Shown: positions 9,252-18,214 of the stretch, piece after piece
Layout: every line of letters begins with the position of its first letter
How positions within the stretch are numbered: position 1 is the stretch's first letter
NCBI GenBank assembly: GCA_015039465.1
Contig: MU130302.1
Coordinates: 231,368 to 249,581, forward strand
DNA from: Phlegmacium glaucopus
Taxonomy: Eukaryota > Basidiomycota > Agaricomycetes > Agaricales > Cortinariaceae
Direction: 5' to 3'
DNA length: 18,214 nucleotides
Notes under the pieces: generated by a model
What the model was told of the DNA's origin: nothing
The model's database searches: none
The model's input: only the letters and a program-made list of their open reading frames with translations
Program-made: the position numbers and the translations under genes

Positions 9252-9764
9252 TTTTATTCCTTCTTCAATTTTTTTTGGGATATTTTCTTTTACATACAGG
9301 CCTTATTGACCCACTGGATGGTATTTATTCCGTTGGTGTCCTCCAGGTGGGGATGGCTTCTCATTTTTTATTAAATAGCTAGGAAATACAATTCCCAGAA
9401 CCTATATATCATATCCGATATCGGACCAATTGGATAACTATGTATATGCAGTTTACGATGACGATACAATCATGGTGTGTGGTGGTGGAACTCTGACACG
9501 CGCCATAGAACCGTAAGATAAGTTCGTGGAATTAGTTCATTGCTTTGGCAGCGTGTCATCGCGATCGGGAAATGAGGAAGTGAGGCCCGGCGTCATGCAT
9601 TATCGATATCCTGATCATCAGTTTAACCAAAAATCAAATGGAACTTTCCACTTCTGTGAACACTGTGTAGGGACTGGGAGGCCTCGTGCGTACCACGCGT
9701 AGCTAGCTTAAACAAGCTTCGGAAGTTTGCTCTTTGTAATTCCGACCCTGTCCTGTTAACCGTC
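9252..9764. other. Spacer between paralogues 2 and 3
   Basis: This 513-bp stretch has T-rich sequence after the stop of paralogue 2 (about 9251-9300) and otherwise nothing I can support as a gene or RNA. It includes the 3' end of paralogue 2 and the promoter of paralogue 3. Confidence 0.4.
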
Positions 9765-10653
9765 ATGAAACTTGGCACTAGAGTCTCAAAGGCCTTACTC
9801 GTCCTTCGAGACAAAGATATTCCACAACGCTTGGAGATATCGGAAAAGGATGTTGTTATATTGTAAGTCTGTATTTTTTCAATTCTTGCTTCCAACGATT
9901 AAACCCAAGGGGCTTTGTTTCAAAAGTGTTATCGGATCTACAGGATCTGGGAAGAGCACCGTGAGGTTTTTGAATTTTTTCCATTGTATTCATAAATTCT
10001 TAACGATGTTCAGTTTATTAACACGGCGCTTGCAAAGAAATCAATGGTCGTCAGCGAACCATCTGCGCTCGTTTCATGCACCAAAAGTATTCAGATGTTC
10101 AAATGCACGAGTCCATGGAACCCTTTTGGGCGCAGTGTTATCTTCGTAGACATGCCCGCTTTCAACCATTCGAAATTAGACGTCCAGAGAAGGGTGCCAG
10201 ATCTGATTAATGCTTGGTTGGAAGTCAAGTACGTCGTTTAATTTGATGTAACGTAAAATTCATAGAGTTGAAGGCATTGTTTCTTGGAATAGTTGTAGGG
10301 GTAAATCGGTCGACTCTGGTATCCTATACTTGCACGCCATGCTGCCGAGATTGAACGAGGGATTCGACAAGCATCTTGATCCTTTCATCAAACTATGCCA
10401 CGAGAAAGGTCACCGGCCTATCAGTGCGCTCCTGATATCTACTATGTGGCCCACCAACCGCGGGACTGAGGAATCTGCGCATATCAAAGAACTCGAGGAG
10501 CATTTTAGGAAATCAACTGCCGACGTTCGTAAAATGCCGAATTCAAGACGTTTCGATATGAGCAGTCATAATTCCGCTATCGGGGCCATTGACGCGCTTT
10601 TGCAGGATATCATGGTTGTCAAAGGCGAGAAGGATCCGGATGGGGCAATGTAG
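9765..10653 (+). CDS. P-loop GTPase-like protein, paralogue 3 (four exons)
   Basis: The exons are 9765-9862, 9927-9960, 10014-10228 and 10299-10653, giving 233 residues. Introns are 64, 53 and 70 nt. Exon 1 (98 nt) and exon 2 (34 nt) have the same lengths and phases as in paralogue 2. The P-loop GSTGSGKST (residues 36-44) is in exon 2. FINTALAKKSMVVSE and LVSCTKSIQ follow, with the CT in a switch-I-like position. VIFVDMPAFNHS (86-97) has DMPA in place of DxxG, so Asp is kept but Gly is lost. GILYLHAMLPRLNEGF, LDPFIKLCHEKGHRPISALL and STMW match paralogue 2 closely. There are no stops or frame breaks in the model. It could be a nucleotide-binding scaffold protein instead of a hydrolysing GTPase; that is inference from the changed motif. 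Confidence 0.77.
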
Positions 10654-11592
10654 CAAAGAGATGATATTGATGGAACGTGTCGCACATATAGGTGCATTTT
10701 GACGGAAACTTCGACCTGTTTACTTCAGTCCAGGAGTCTGATAATTCAACAGTAACATTTGGAAGGCGATGCGCGTTTTTCTTAGTACCAACCGGGGTTC
10801 CTGGGTATGCAGTAGTTATCATCTAGATGCGATGACTGCGCAAATCCTAAAGATCATAATGATGAGAATCTGGTGTTACAGTTACCGGTTGTATCACCTA
10901 TCGCTTTTGGAGATGTTTCAAATGACACAGGAACTCGGATCTAGAAACAATCTAAGCAACTGTCATTCTCAGAATAATTGACGAGGAAATATTCGAACAT
11001 AACTCTGATTGGCACAACGCTGGATTCTATACATATCCAATCTAAATGCGGACCACAATCTCGTGGCCAGTGTGACCAGTATTAGGTTAATATATCTGTA
11101 AGTAAGTGTGTTCAGTGTCCCACAAACCGGAATCTTTTTGTATAACCTACTTTAGATTCAGTGGAGCTTTAAAAGGTGAAACCAGTCAGATTCAAAGAGG
11201 CGCGAAGTAGTGGTGCTAGAACTCTTTTCTTGGAGTCCAGTTTTGACAGGCAGTCCTTGGATAATATATTTGGCCGGTGAATCGTCCAGGAAGATAATAT
11301 GGTCTTAATCTTTGATAGCTTTACATTCAAGTTTCGGAACTTGAACGTTGAACGTTACGATATTGTGGTCGTGGGAAATTTGATTTGATGCCACTTTCCA
11401 GTGCCTACATCGTCCACGAGAAACCCTCATGTCATTTCAATTTAGAATCCGCCTTGCTTTCGCATGTTCAAGCTTTGTGCAGCTGGATACTGGTAGTATA
11501 CCCCACTTTGAAGCCCCAACAAGTCACTCCGTTGTTCTGGTCTTTGACCGTCTTGTCCACCCCCAACTCTCTCCGGAACCTCACTAGTATCA
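10654..11592. other. Spacer between paralogues 3 and 4
   Basis: This 939-bp stretch has no credible coding sequence. A CT-rich patch (about 11520-11580) just before the start of paralogue 4 resembles the pyrimidine-rich promoters common in fungi. An open frame at 11385-11648 has no recognisable motif, and its 3' part overlaps exon 1 of paralogue 4 in another frame. Confidence 0.4.
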
Positions 11593-12977
11593 ATGGAATC
11601 AGCGGTCTATTCCCAAGATATAAAAAATGTTTTCAATCTGATGGCTGATGATCTTGTAGTTGCGTGCGTCTCTGAAGCCGCCTTGCCTTATCGCCGAAAC
11701 AAGACTGTTGCTGATAGTTCATTATTCTAGATTCATGGGGCCCACAGGATCCGGAAAGAGCAATGTGCGTAGGAATGTCTCAAAAGTTTCCCTCTTTTTC
11801 TTCTAATATCTCTTTTCGAAGCTCATAGACACCCTTACTAATCAACCAGGCAGGCGTTCTGGGTCTTCACTTGCTTCATGCACGCAAAAAATCCAAGCCG
11901 TCAGAATGTACGACCATCCGAAGTACGCCAATCGACTTGTCCTCGTTGACACACCAGGCTTCGACGATGCCGAAAAATCTGATATGGAGATTTTGCAGAT
12001 GATTGGTGACTGGCTGAAGCAAACGTGCTTTTCTGTCTTCTTCTATGCTCTTTTCCTTCCTCATCGGCCGCATCTTGTTTAGATACAAGAAAAATATCAA
12101 GCTCGCAGGAATTGTCTATCTACACAAAATCACTGACAATCGGATGGCTGGGGCGCCTCATCGCAACCTACGGATGTTTAGCGAGTTATGCGGCGACCAG
12201 GCTGTGAAGAAGGTCATACTCGTCACGACCATGTGGGACAAACTCGCAAAAAAATCGGTGGGAGCACAACGGGAGCATAACCTAAGAATCAAATACTGGA
12301 GGGTTATGATGGAGAACGGCGCTTTGGTTGCTCGGTTCCGAAATACACCACAGACTGCTTGGAAAATCATCGATATGATCATCCAAGAACCGTCGGCGGA
12401 GGCACTCTTACTCCAAGAAGAACTTGTCGACTTTAAACTCCGCCTCAACGAAACGAAAGCGGGAATGATGCTGTACTCTAACCTTGAAGAATTGCTTGTC
12501 GAGCAACAGAAAACAATTGGGTTACTCGCCGAGCAAGCGAGGGCACAAAACGATCCAGCAATTGTGGCTATACTGACAGCAGAATATGACCGTACCGAAA
12601 AGAACTTTCACAAGACGTTTAGTGAGATGAAGCGTTTACGAATCCCCATGGGTAGGAGAATTATACTCTTCTTTTCGAAGAAATCGCGGGAAGTCACGGT
12701 TAGTTTTACATATGGTTCCATTCATTTTAGTGTTCACCGTTTTATGAATAGCGCTCCTTGGGCTTTTTTTGACAACCTTTCTATTCTTCGGTTTTGCCTT
12801 CCGGAGTGCCAGTATATTGATCTATTCCCCAATCCATATTTTATCGTTTCTCATGTAAGTTATTGTCGTACAATCTTCTCTTATGGTATTAGCTGGAGTT
12901 GCCATGGTAATTTCTCTGTTGTTTTATCCAGTTGTTCGATGTTTGGGATAATTGGACGGGTGGGTTCATGCCAATGA
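11593..12977 (+). CDS. P-loop GTPase-like protein, paralogue 4, canonical form with coiled-coil tail
   Basis: The exons are 11593-11663, 11731-11764, 11822-12024 and 12083-12977 (introns 67, 57 and 58 nt), giving about 400 residues as modelled. Exon 2 is again 34 nt and carries the P-loop FMGPTGSGKSN (residues 25-35). LASCTQKIQ (52-60) has the switch-I Thr. LVLVDTPGFDD (74-84) is an intact G3. GIVYLHKITDNRM (112-124) and VILVTTMWDKL (147-157) occupy the region of G4. A charged, Leu/Glu-rich segment of about 90 residues follows, from about TAWKIID to SEMKRLRIPMGRR, and is probably a coiled coil. This is the only paralogue with a complete G1-G3 set, so it is the best candidate for an active, ancestral-type enzyme. 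The tail after KKSREVT (about 12698) is aromatic, Cys-rich and unlike the rest, so the true stop may be earlier or after an unmodelled intron. Confidence 0.77.
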
Positions 12978-13590
12978 AAACCGTGCCGACCTTAAGTCAA
13001 GAATTATCTTCAGTTTATACACACTTTCATTTCGCTATCATAAATCAACTGGTTTTATCAAGCGCTACATATGCTTACCTACATATACCCCCACACCTGA
13101 AAATCATGTATGTTATACCTCATGCCTTGAAATTAAATTATCTCATTACCTTCAGTCTCCTACTAACATTGGACCCTTGCCTAGTCACAAAATATCACGA
13201 CCCAGAATCGCTAAGTAAGGCATTGATGCGAGCAGCGAGTCGCCACCTCAGAATAGCTAGGTTCGAAGCAAGCCCGCTGGATATCGCAGAAGGGGCAAAG
13301 TGCCGAAAACAATGGGGATCTTTGACTTCGTCTCGCAAGCCACTTAAGCTCTTGGAATATGGGAGCTTGTGCGAAGATGCGAGGATGCGCAATGTGCTGT
13401 TTGTCTCCAGGTACATTCCTTAATTGACATTTTCCATTTATCCCGTAGCTTATTTTCGCCAGGTCTATTTTTTATTCCACAGCATACAATCATTTAATAT
13501 TGTGTTTCTAAATAAAAAAATAATTACCACAATAGTTGTATGAAGGAGGTATCCGTCACCAAACCAATGAGTCCACTAGACGAAGGGAGT
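12978..13590. other. Region with unassigned open frames, no confident gene
   Basis: A plus-strand frame (12932-13423) contains FDVWDNWTGGFMPMKTVPTL near its start and KPLKLLEYGSL near its end. The middle is low-complexity and splice-like signals are scattered (for example ...TTATCCAG before 12932). The C-terminal piece faintly recalls the end of FAD monooxygenases, a family present as a broken gene just to the right on the other strand, but the similarity is too weak to call. It may be a decayed gene. 13424-13590 is AT-rich and featureless. Confidence 0.3.
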
Positions 13591-14299
13591 CTAATCATCG
13601 ACATCGAGCAGGCTCACCACTCTGGGATTCACATACGCGTTCAAATATTTATCCAATCTGAGTAAGTCAACGGGAACATTCAGGATGAGCAGATTTTGGA
13701 AGTCGTCAAATTCAGTGACGAGGGGCCGTAGAATATTCTCGTATCTGTCAGCGCCGACGATGATTTCGGCACAAAGCCGCTCTCCAGTTTGTGGCCCAAC
13801 ATAGCCAGATGCAGAATCTGGATCTACAATGTAATTGACCATGCTATAGTAAAAAACATACGCTAACTCAGAATCAGGGAATCAGGAAATATCATGTTCG
13901 AACCTGTATGAATCGGAAGTCATCTTGTGACCTTTTACACTCTTCAGTGGAACTCTTCAATATTGGCCCGAGACCCCATTGATTTAACATATTCGTCGTG
14001 TTAAAGGATGCACTATCCAATCACATTAGTAAGAAGCAAAACATATCCGGACTGAACGCAGACCACCTTTGCACTACACAACACCGAAGGGCTGGTTGGA
14101 AATGCCCACTCGTCGTCACTACTCTCAAGGAGAAGAACGTGGTGACCCGCTTTCGGAAAGGTATAAGGGGCTGCAATGCATGAATTTCCATTATAAATGT
14201 ACTCCACATTGAGCGTGACTGGTACGATGTTAACGGATCTGAATTTCCGCCACCGACAACGATGAACTTGAGAGTGAGGGTACCTCGTTGGCCCGACAT
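13591..14299 (-). pseudogene. Broken FAD-dependent monooxygenase (salicylate hydroxylase-like)
   Basis: Minus-strand pieces appear in the correct order for this family. First is an N-terminal strand with LKFIVVGGG, the start of the GxGxxG dinucleotide-binding fold (from 14299). AGHHVLLLE follows, with its acidic end of the second strand (14124-14150), then MLNQWGLGP (about 13964-13990), then DPDSASGYVGPQTGERL, IIVGADRYENILRPLV and LLILNVPVDLL (13842-13591). In intact enzymes these flank FAD, and GADG is the conserved second FAD motif. Here Gly is Arg (GADRY), the first motif reads GGGNSD, the expected donor site after exon 1 looks mutated, about 60 residues before DPDSAS are missing, and the C-terminal half, including the usual GDAAH motif, is absent. 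It would have been a cytosolic flavoprotein hydroxylating small aromatic or polyketide substrates. Confidence 0.72.
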
Positions 14300-14962
14300 G
14301 TCACTGTATTGCTACAGTTGAGTCTCAGAGTCTGAGAGAGAAAAATATTCAGCAAGACCTCACATTGGAGCCTGAGGCCTGTCCCTTACGTGGGTAGCGT
14401 GGTTTTCAAACTGTCTTTCTCAGTCAAGATTGACTGATTGATTCTTGGTAGTGTCGGATGTCCTGTCAAGCGAGAAAAGAACCGCACGCCTATCCACGAG
14501 CACCATACTGACTATTACTAGTAGTATTCCAGATTTGATCGTTGCTGGATTCACTCACTCGGCAGCATGACGGGGTCGGAATATACCCACAAGGGAGGAC
14601 AGATATGGATGGAATACCGTACAGTAACGGCTGGAAAGACTTGATTGTCCAGCTTCGACTGTCACTGGGCTAGCATAATCCGATAGCGAGCTGTGAAAGG
14701 TTGGTGGCCCGGGGAAGCTGAGCTTGAACACGAAGCAGGATGAGCCGCGCGGGCGGGTTCGTAACGAATTGGTTTAGATTGGTATTGTGATTTATGGGTG
14801 GTTTGGTGGGTGAAATTTTAGTGAGTGAGGATAATTAAAAATTTGTTTATAAATTATACGAGCAATTGGTATGGTGAGAAGAAGAATGGCGTATGGGAAA
14901 GTTATAGGAGATCTCTCACGCGTTTTCGAAGCACTGTCTTATTATCTAAGACACAAACACCA
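14300..14962. other. Intergenic region, no gene seen
   Basis: This 663-bp stretch lies between the broken monooxygenase and the nuclease-like gene, which are divergently arranged. It would hold the promoter of the downstream gene. The last 100 bases are AT-rich and TG-rich. A small inverted motif around ACTAGT lies near 14518. Nothing else is supportable. Confidence 0.4.
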
Positions 14963-16199
14963 ATGTCCACCAGTCATAAACGAAACCATAGCATTATCGA
15001 TTCTCCCATGGATCTTACCGATATGCAATTGGCACACTGGCAGCAGCGGCTAGGGGTATTGCGGGAAGAGCTTTCTGGCATCAAAGAGGCAATAGAAGAA
15101 ATGGAACAGGCTCATGTTGATGCTCTGTGTCCGGCTTCTAAAAAGCTAGTGCGTGTTTTACTTTTATTTTTTAGTCTTAAATCACTTTTTATTGTCCATA
15201 GAAACTCACTTTCTCCACCGTTGATAAGGAAGCTCTCATGAACATGGGAATTTCACACAAGGCCCTGGTGATTAACCGAGAAATGTTGCAAAAAAATCAC
15301 ACTGTCAAGTTCACCAATTCCATAAAGTTGTTATGTGCCCAGATTAATTGTATACATCAATTTGTGAGCATGCGTGTAAGTCTTCTCCTTGCCTCACTGT
15401 ATCAGCACATCTAAGGGCATTTAGTTTGAACCAGCTGCTAGGATGCTTATAGATGCTGTACTTCTCTCAGTAGCTGAGCTCTCAGCTGATGGTGATATTA
15501 AAACTCCTGTTGCCATATTTCCTGAGATGAGAGTGGCCACTGGGGATGGGGTCAAAATTGTCAATCCAGATACCAACTTCGAGGTCTGGTTGACAGGGAG
15601 TGCAGATTATGTCCTCTGCACATTTGCAGATGAATCATTGCGAAGTACATCATGATTTCAAGTTTTATTTGTTGTACTGATGGCTGTTTACAGCCCAAGT
15701 ACTGCAAGCTGAGTTAGATGATGTGATGAAATTTGGGCTCAACTGTACCATGCTTGTTGAAGGCAAAAAACATGATGATCACCTGATCTATGACAACATG
15801 CCAGAAGCGATAAGTCAGGCAGCTGCCCTATGTGAAGCTACTGGGTATTGTCAAATATTCTACTGTCATGGTGTACCATATCTCATTTCCCTTTTAGCAT
15901 TAGTGCAATTCGATTTATTTTGTCTGATGGCTGGAATTGGGTCTTCTCACTCTTGACAAAGGATAGCCAAGGATATCAAACATGCTATGGTGGTCAAGTG
16001 TTTCATATAACAGAACCCAGGCCTGGCCTTGAGTCATCTTTTCAACAAGATGTACACATCATTGTGCAGTTAGTACATCATTGGGTGAGCAACTGTTGTA
16101 ATCATCCTATTTACTTAAGCTTAGTACCTGGTATCTGCCCAGTTGGTTGCAAAAGAAAACCCCTTGCAGGATCAGTGGTATGAGCTGACAGACCCATAA
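14963..16199 (+). CDS. Putative PD-(D/E)XK nuclease-like protein (six exons)
   Basis: The exons are 14963-15148, 15202-15375, 15425-15644, 15694-15844, 15898-16084 and 16143-16199, giving 324 residues with five GT-AG introns of 49-58 nt. All phases join cleanly and the end is a normal TAA. The N-terminus (residues 15-50) is an amphipathic Glu/Gln-rich helix, possibly a coiled coil. The core has AVLLSVAEL, a Glu at 154 (FPEMRV), then VWLTGSADYVLCTF with Asp181, then CTMLVEGKK with Glu216 and Lys218, and a helix with Gln235 (EAISQAAAL). The spacing D...E-x-K...Q is that of restriction-endonuclease-fold nucleases. IRFILSDGWNWVFSLL follows. I know similar unannotated proteins in mushroom genomes, but the nuclease role is inference from the motif. 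An in-frame ATG exists upstream at 14825; 14963 was chosen because the upstream residues look non-genic. The gene lies between decayed genes and DNA transposons. Confidence 0.72.
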
Positions 16200-16740
16200 C
16201 CATTTGCATTAAGACCCAATATGATATCTGCCACACTATCATATTGCAGTTAGCAAGGTCATTTAAAATTTCCTATTGTATGCAATCACCTTTTATCATA
16301 TATATGTATTCCAGTTAGATAATTTTACATGGAGTCAGAGAAAGATAATAACTCTGTCCAAACCCATTGTCCTTCAATAATTGTTTGCACATATATTCAG
16401 GCTGTTTCATCCTTCCCCATCATCTATTATGAGTCATAGATTCATGACATGTAAATTCTGCTCATTATCTGCCCCTGGCTTTCTCACCAATAATGTAAGG
16501 AAGGACAAACAGTTAGGTGCAGATCACAAACATCACATTGTGTGACCTTCGTCACAAAGGACTTCCTGTTTTAGCAATCATTCTGTGAGTGGCCTCGCTT
16601 GCTGTGGCTCATGTCATTGTTCTAGTTGGTATAAATACAGTAGAAACCTACATAGAAAAAACAATATATTCCCCCGATATACTACAAAGCCCGAAATACT
16701 ATATTCCGAACCCAAAGAATCTAGCTATATTACATCTGGA
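16200..16740. other. Non-coding flank before the flipped block
   Basis: The sequence is AT-rich and has no gene. It follows the nuclease-like gene and ends near the second parity junction, which must lie between 16200 and 16967. Its own orientation cannot be proven from coding content. The pogo-like terminal motif at 16638 suggests it is written normally at least to about 16700. Confidence 0.4.
16638..16720 (+). repeat. Possible pogo/Tc1-mariner-like terminal repeat
   Basis: CAGTAGAAACC directly follows a TA dinucleotide. It leads into short degenerate internal repeats (CCCCCGATATACTAC, GCCCGAAATACTA, TTCCGAACCC). This pattern resembles the ends of fungal pogo-like elements, which insert at TA. 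No matching inverted copy was found in the window, so it would be one end of an element cut off by the parity junction, or a fragment. Confidence 0.4.
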
Positions 16741-16967
16741 TAGGGACTAGCATGGTCACAACCAGTAACAACCGGTGTGACGACCGTGGTTCAACCAAAT
16801 ATGGTATGGTACGGTACGGTTTCCACGGTTCCTGGAACTACCATACTAATTTAGGTAGCTCAGGGTCCACATAGGGTTCACGGTGGGCTGCAACTTTGTT
16901 GCCCTCATTGTGGACCCAATACTGGACCAATTTCTTTAAAATTAGGTGCATTATTGAGTTTCGTATC

Positions 16968-18096
16968 GCGGAGTCACTCCTAGTTACCCTGGAACGTCTT
17001 CTGGAAGTCCGTCAGAATCACCATTGAAGAAACAAAGGACAAAAGTCAATCGTAGGCAAAAGTCAATCGTAAGATTAGAATAGAAATCGAAAAGTTTCTA
17101 GAATGTCTCGAGAAAAGTTTCCGACTATAGGGAGAACACCAACTTCGACAAGGATACGAGGAAGATGAAGCGTCGTCTAACCACAACCAATAACTTCTGT
17201 GAGGTTACCGTTCATCACGACCAACACTACTGAGACTAAGTCTACCCGTCCTGTGTCTGTCACTCCTTTTACCAGAACTAGCAGGGTGAGGTCGACAATA
17301 GGCGTAACGAAGTGTTCGTCGACAAGACAACTAACTTTTTATAGAACTAAATGACACCCTGACACTATATATATAGTAACGTTAACCATACATTAAATAT
17401 AGTAGAGATATAAAAGTAAAGAGTTTAAACTTACAGTATCAATACACAGGACTAGCGTTTTGTCCTACCAAGTTCCTCGTAAACTTTATAAGTCGACGTC
17501 TTTAGTTCTCCTAGTTTTGTTATCGACAATTCTGTACCTTCAGTTTTATACGTGGGGTCCTAGTCGGTCTCTCGAGTGTCCAAGTCTTCTTCCTGTTCTC
17601 AGCGTTTCCCTTTAACCATATAAAGTAGAGAACTAGTATAACAATGGAAATTGAGTGTAGTGGATCCTCAAAAGTTTCACCCGTTGGTTGGGACTAGTTC
17701 GTGTCTTCTTTGTACCTATACTAGTATAACTTTGGATGGAGTCACTCGGGTGTGGATGGTTTCTTAGATAATGACGTCGACCACCAATAGAGTTAATGAC
17801 CCGGTGACGAGAGTTCTGTACGGGAAGTCAACGAGTCTACCGTGACCTGATGTAAAGACGTGGACCATAAAGATTATAATAGAAGTACTAAAATAGATTG
17901 GTGTGTATGTCGTTGTAGACACCTACGTCTTGTACGTAAAAGTTGCCCAGCAGCGGTTCATTTGAAGTACGTTGTATTATACTCAAGAGTCTGGAAGGTT
18001 AGTGTTTACCGACAACCAAGTACCCAATTTTGTGGGGACTTGGGACCGGAGAGGTTTTAAAGGTTTTAATAACGACTAGTTGTAGTGAGTTTCATT
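16968..18096. CDS. hAT-family transposase, C-terminal half (readable only on the complement, left to right)
   Basis: Read as complement without reversal, the exons are about 16968-17018/17021, 17089-17385, 17441-17615, 17667-17864 and 17931-18096. They are joined by GT-AG introns with textbook ends (for example GTATTTCT...ACATACAG). The protein reads LSEDQWDLAEDL, LFKDLTELFSKADIPLV, DSDSDGQDTDSEE, a segment of the DDE catalytic region with YLDLLWDCDIYIIAI, and CPDRKTGWFKEHL. The dimerisation domain follows, with GGYLNYWATAL, PSVAQMALDYISAP, TSVDAEHAFSTGRRQVNFMQ and SQMAVGSWV, ending at TAA 18094-18096. This is the hallmark of fungal hAT elements, which move by cut-and-paste. The N-terminal zinc finger and the first catalytic residues are not present upstream, so the element is truncated or the parity junction cuts it. 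Strand is '.' because no real strand of the written sequence encodes it. Confidence 0.88.
17041..17071. repeat. Tandem 14-bp duplication inside the hAT intron
   Basis: The motif AAAAGTCAATCGTA occurs at 17041-17054 and again at 17058-17071, as written. In the complement-only reading each copy carries TTTTCAG, so the duplication doubles an acceptor-like site within the first visible intron. The acceptor that keeps the frame is the later ...CTTTAG ending at 17088. Confidence 0.65.
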
Positions 18097-18214
18097 ACAT
18101 CTTTTTACTTCATCAAGTGTGTTTAAACATGTTGAGATTGAGCAAATACCAGTAAATTTAAGATAAAGTGTAAAGTAAGAGTTAAATACACACAACAGGA
18201 CTAGTTTGTGAGAG

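Larger units (their letters stand above)
16741..18214. other. Right block written as complement without reversal
   Basis: As with the left block, complementing bases without reversing reveals a gene: hAT transposase exons with correct GT-AG introns, from 16968 at the latest to a stop at 18094-18096. As written, neither strand codes for anything convincing. The exact left edge is uncertain (16200-16967); about 16740 is a guess. In the complement-only sense, CAGTGTTGG at 16755 resembles a hAT terminal repeat, and a run of CCATACCATGCCATGCC follows; both are weak evidence that the flip starts before 16755. The block runs off the right end of the window. Confidence 0.88.

Noticed and set aside
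11385..11648. 87-codon frame upstream of paralogue 4
   Set aside because: It has no motif and overlaps exon 1 of paralogue 4 in another frame. The spliced model explains the region better.
12932..13423. Possible FAD monooxygenase C-terminus on the plus strand
   Set aside because: Only a vague resemblance near KPLKLLEYGSL and WDNW...PTL. It is too weak to annotate without a search.
17860..18060. 66-codon plus-strand frame as written
   Set aside because: It lies over the hAT dimerisation domain that reads in the complement-only sense and has no motif of its own.

Overview
The window comes from a fungal genome, most likely a basidiomycete mushroom (Agaricomycetes). The intron-split genes have very short GT-AG introns (49-72 nt) and encode families typical of that group. 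It is an accessory, transposon-rich region. All gene calls were made by reading the sequence; no database search was run.

The most important observation concerns how the sequence is written. The two ends of the window (about 1-1670 and about 16741-18214) make no sense on either strand. They become clear, full-quality genes when every base is complemented but the order is kept (complement without reversal). Read that way, the left end is the leader and a complete Gag with a CCHC zinc knuckle of a Ty3/Gypsy LTR retrotransposon. The right end is the C-terminal half of a spliced hAT transposase with correct GT-AG introns and the conserved dimerisation domain. The central 15 kb reads normally. No biological rearrangement does this, because a real inversion reverse-complements. 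It is therefore an assembly, data-handling or deliberate artefact, and both junctions in the window are suspect.

Central block, left to right. (1) About 1670-6640 is a decayed DIRS-type retrotransposon, with reverse transcriptase/RNase H followed by tyrosine recombinase. It has two frameshifts and a lost catalytic Arg, and a 1,189-bp DNA element with 13-bp terminal inverted repeats has inserted into its recombinase. (2) 6863-12977 is a cluster of four paralogous P-loop GTPase-like genes, one on minus and three on plus. All share the same exon plan, in which the P-loop is encoded by its own 34-nt exon. Three of the four have a degenerate G3 motif. (3) 13591-14299 (minus) is a broken FAD-dependent monooxygenase. 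(4) 14963-16199 is an apparently intact six-exon gene for a 324-residue protein with a plausible PD-(D/E)XK nuclease core. (5) A possible pogo-like terminal repeat near 16638 lies just before the flipped hAT block.

The retroelements and transposons are independent mobile elements. The GTPase-like cluster looks like local tandem duplication with divergence. The nuclease-like gene sits among DNA transposons and may be mobile-element associated, which is inference only.
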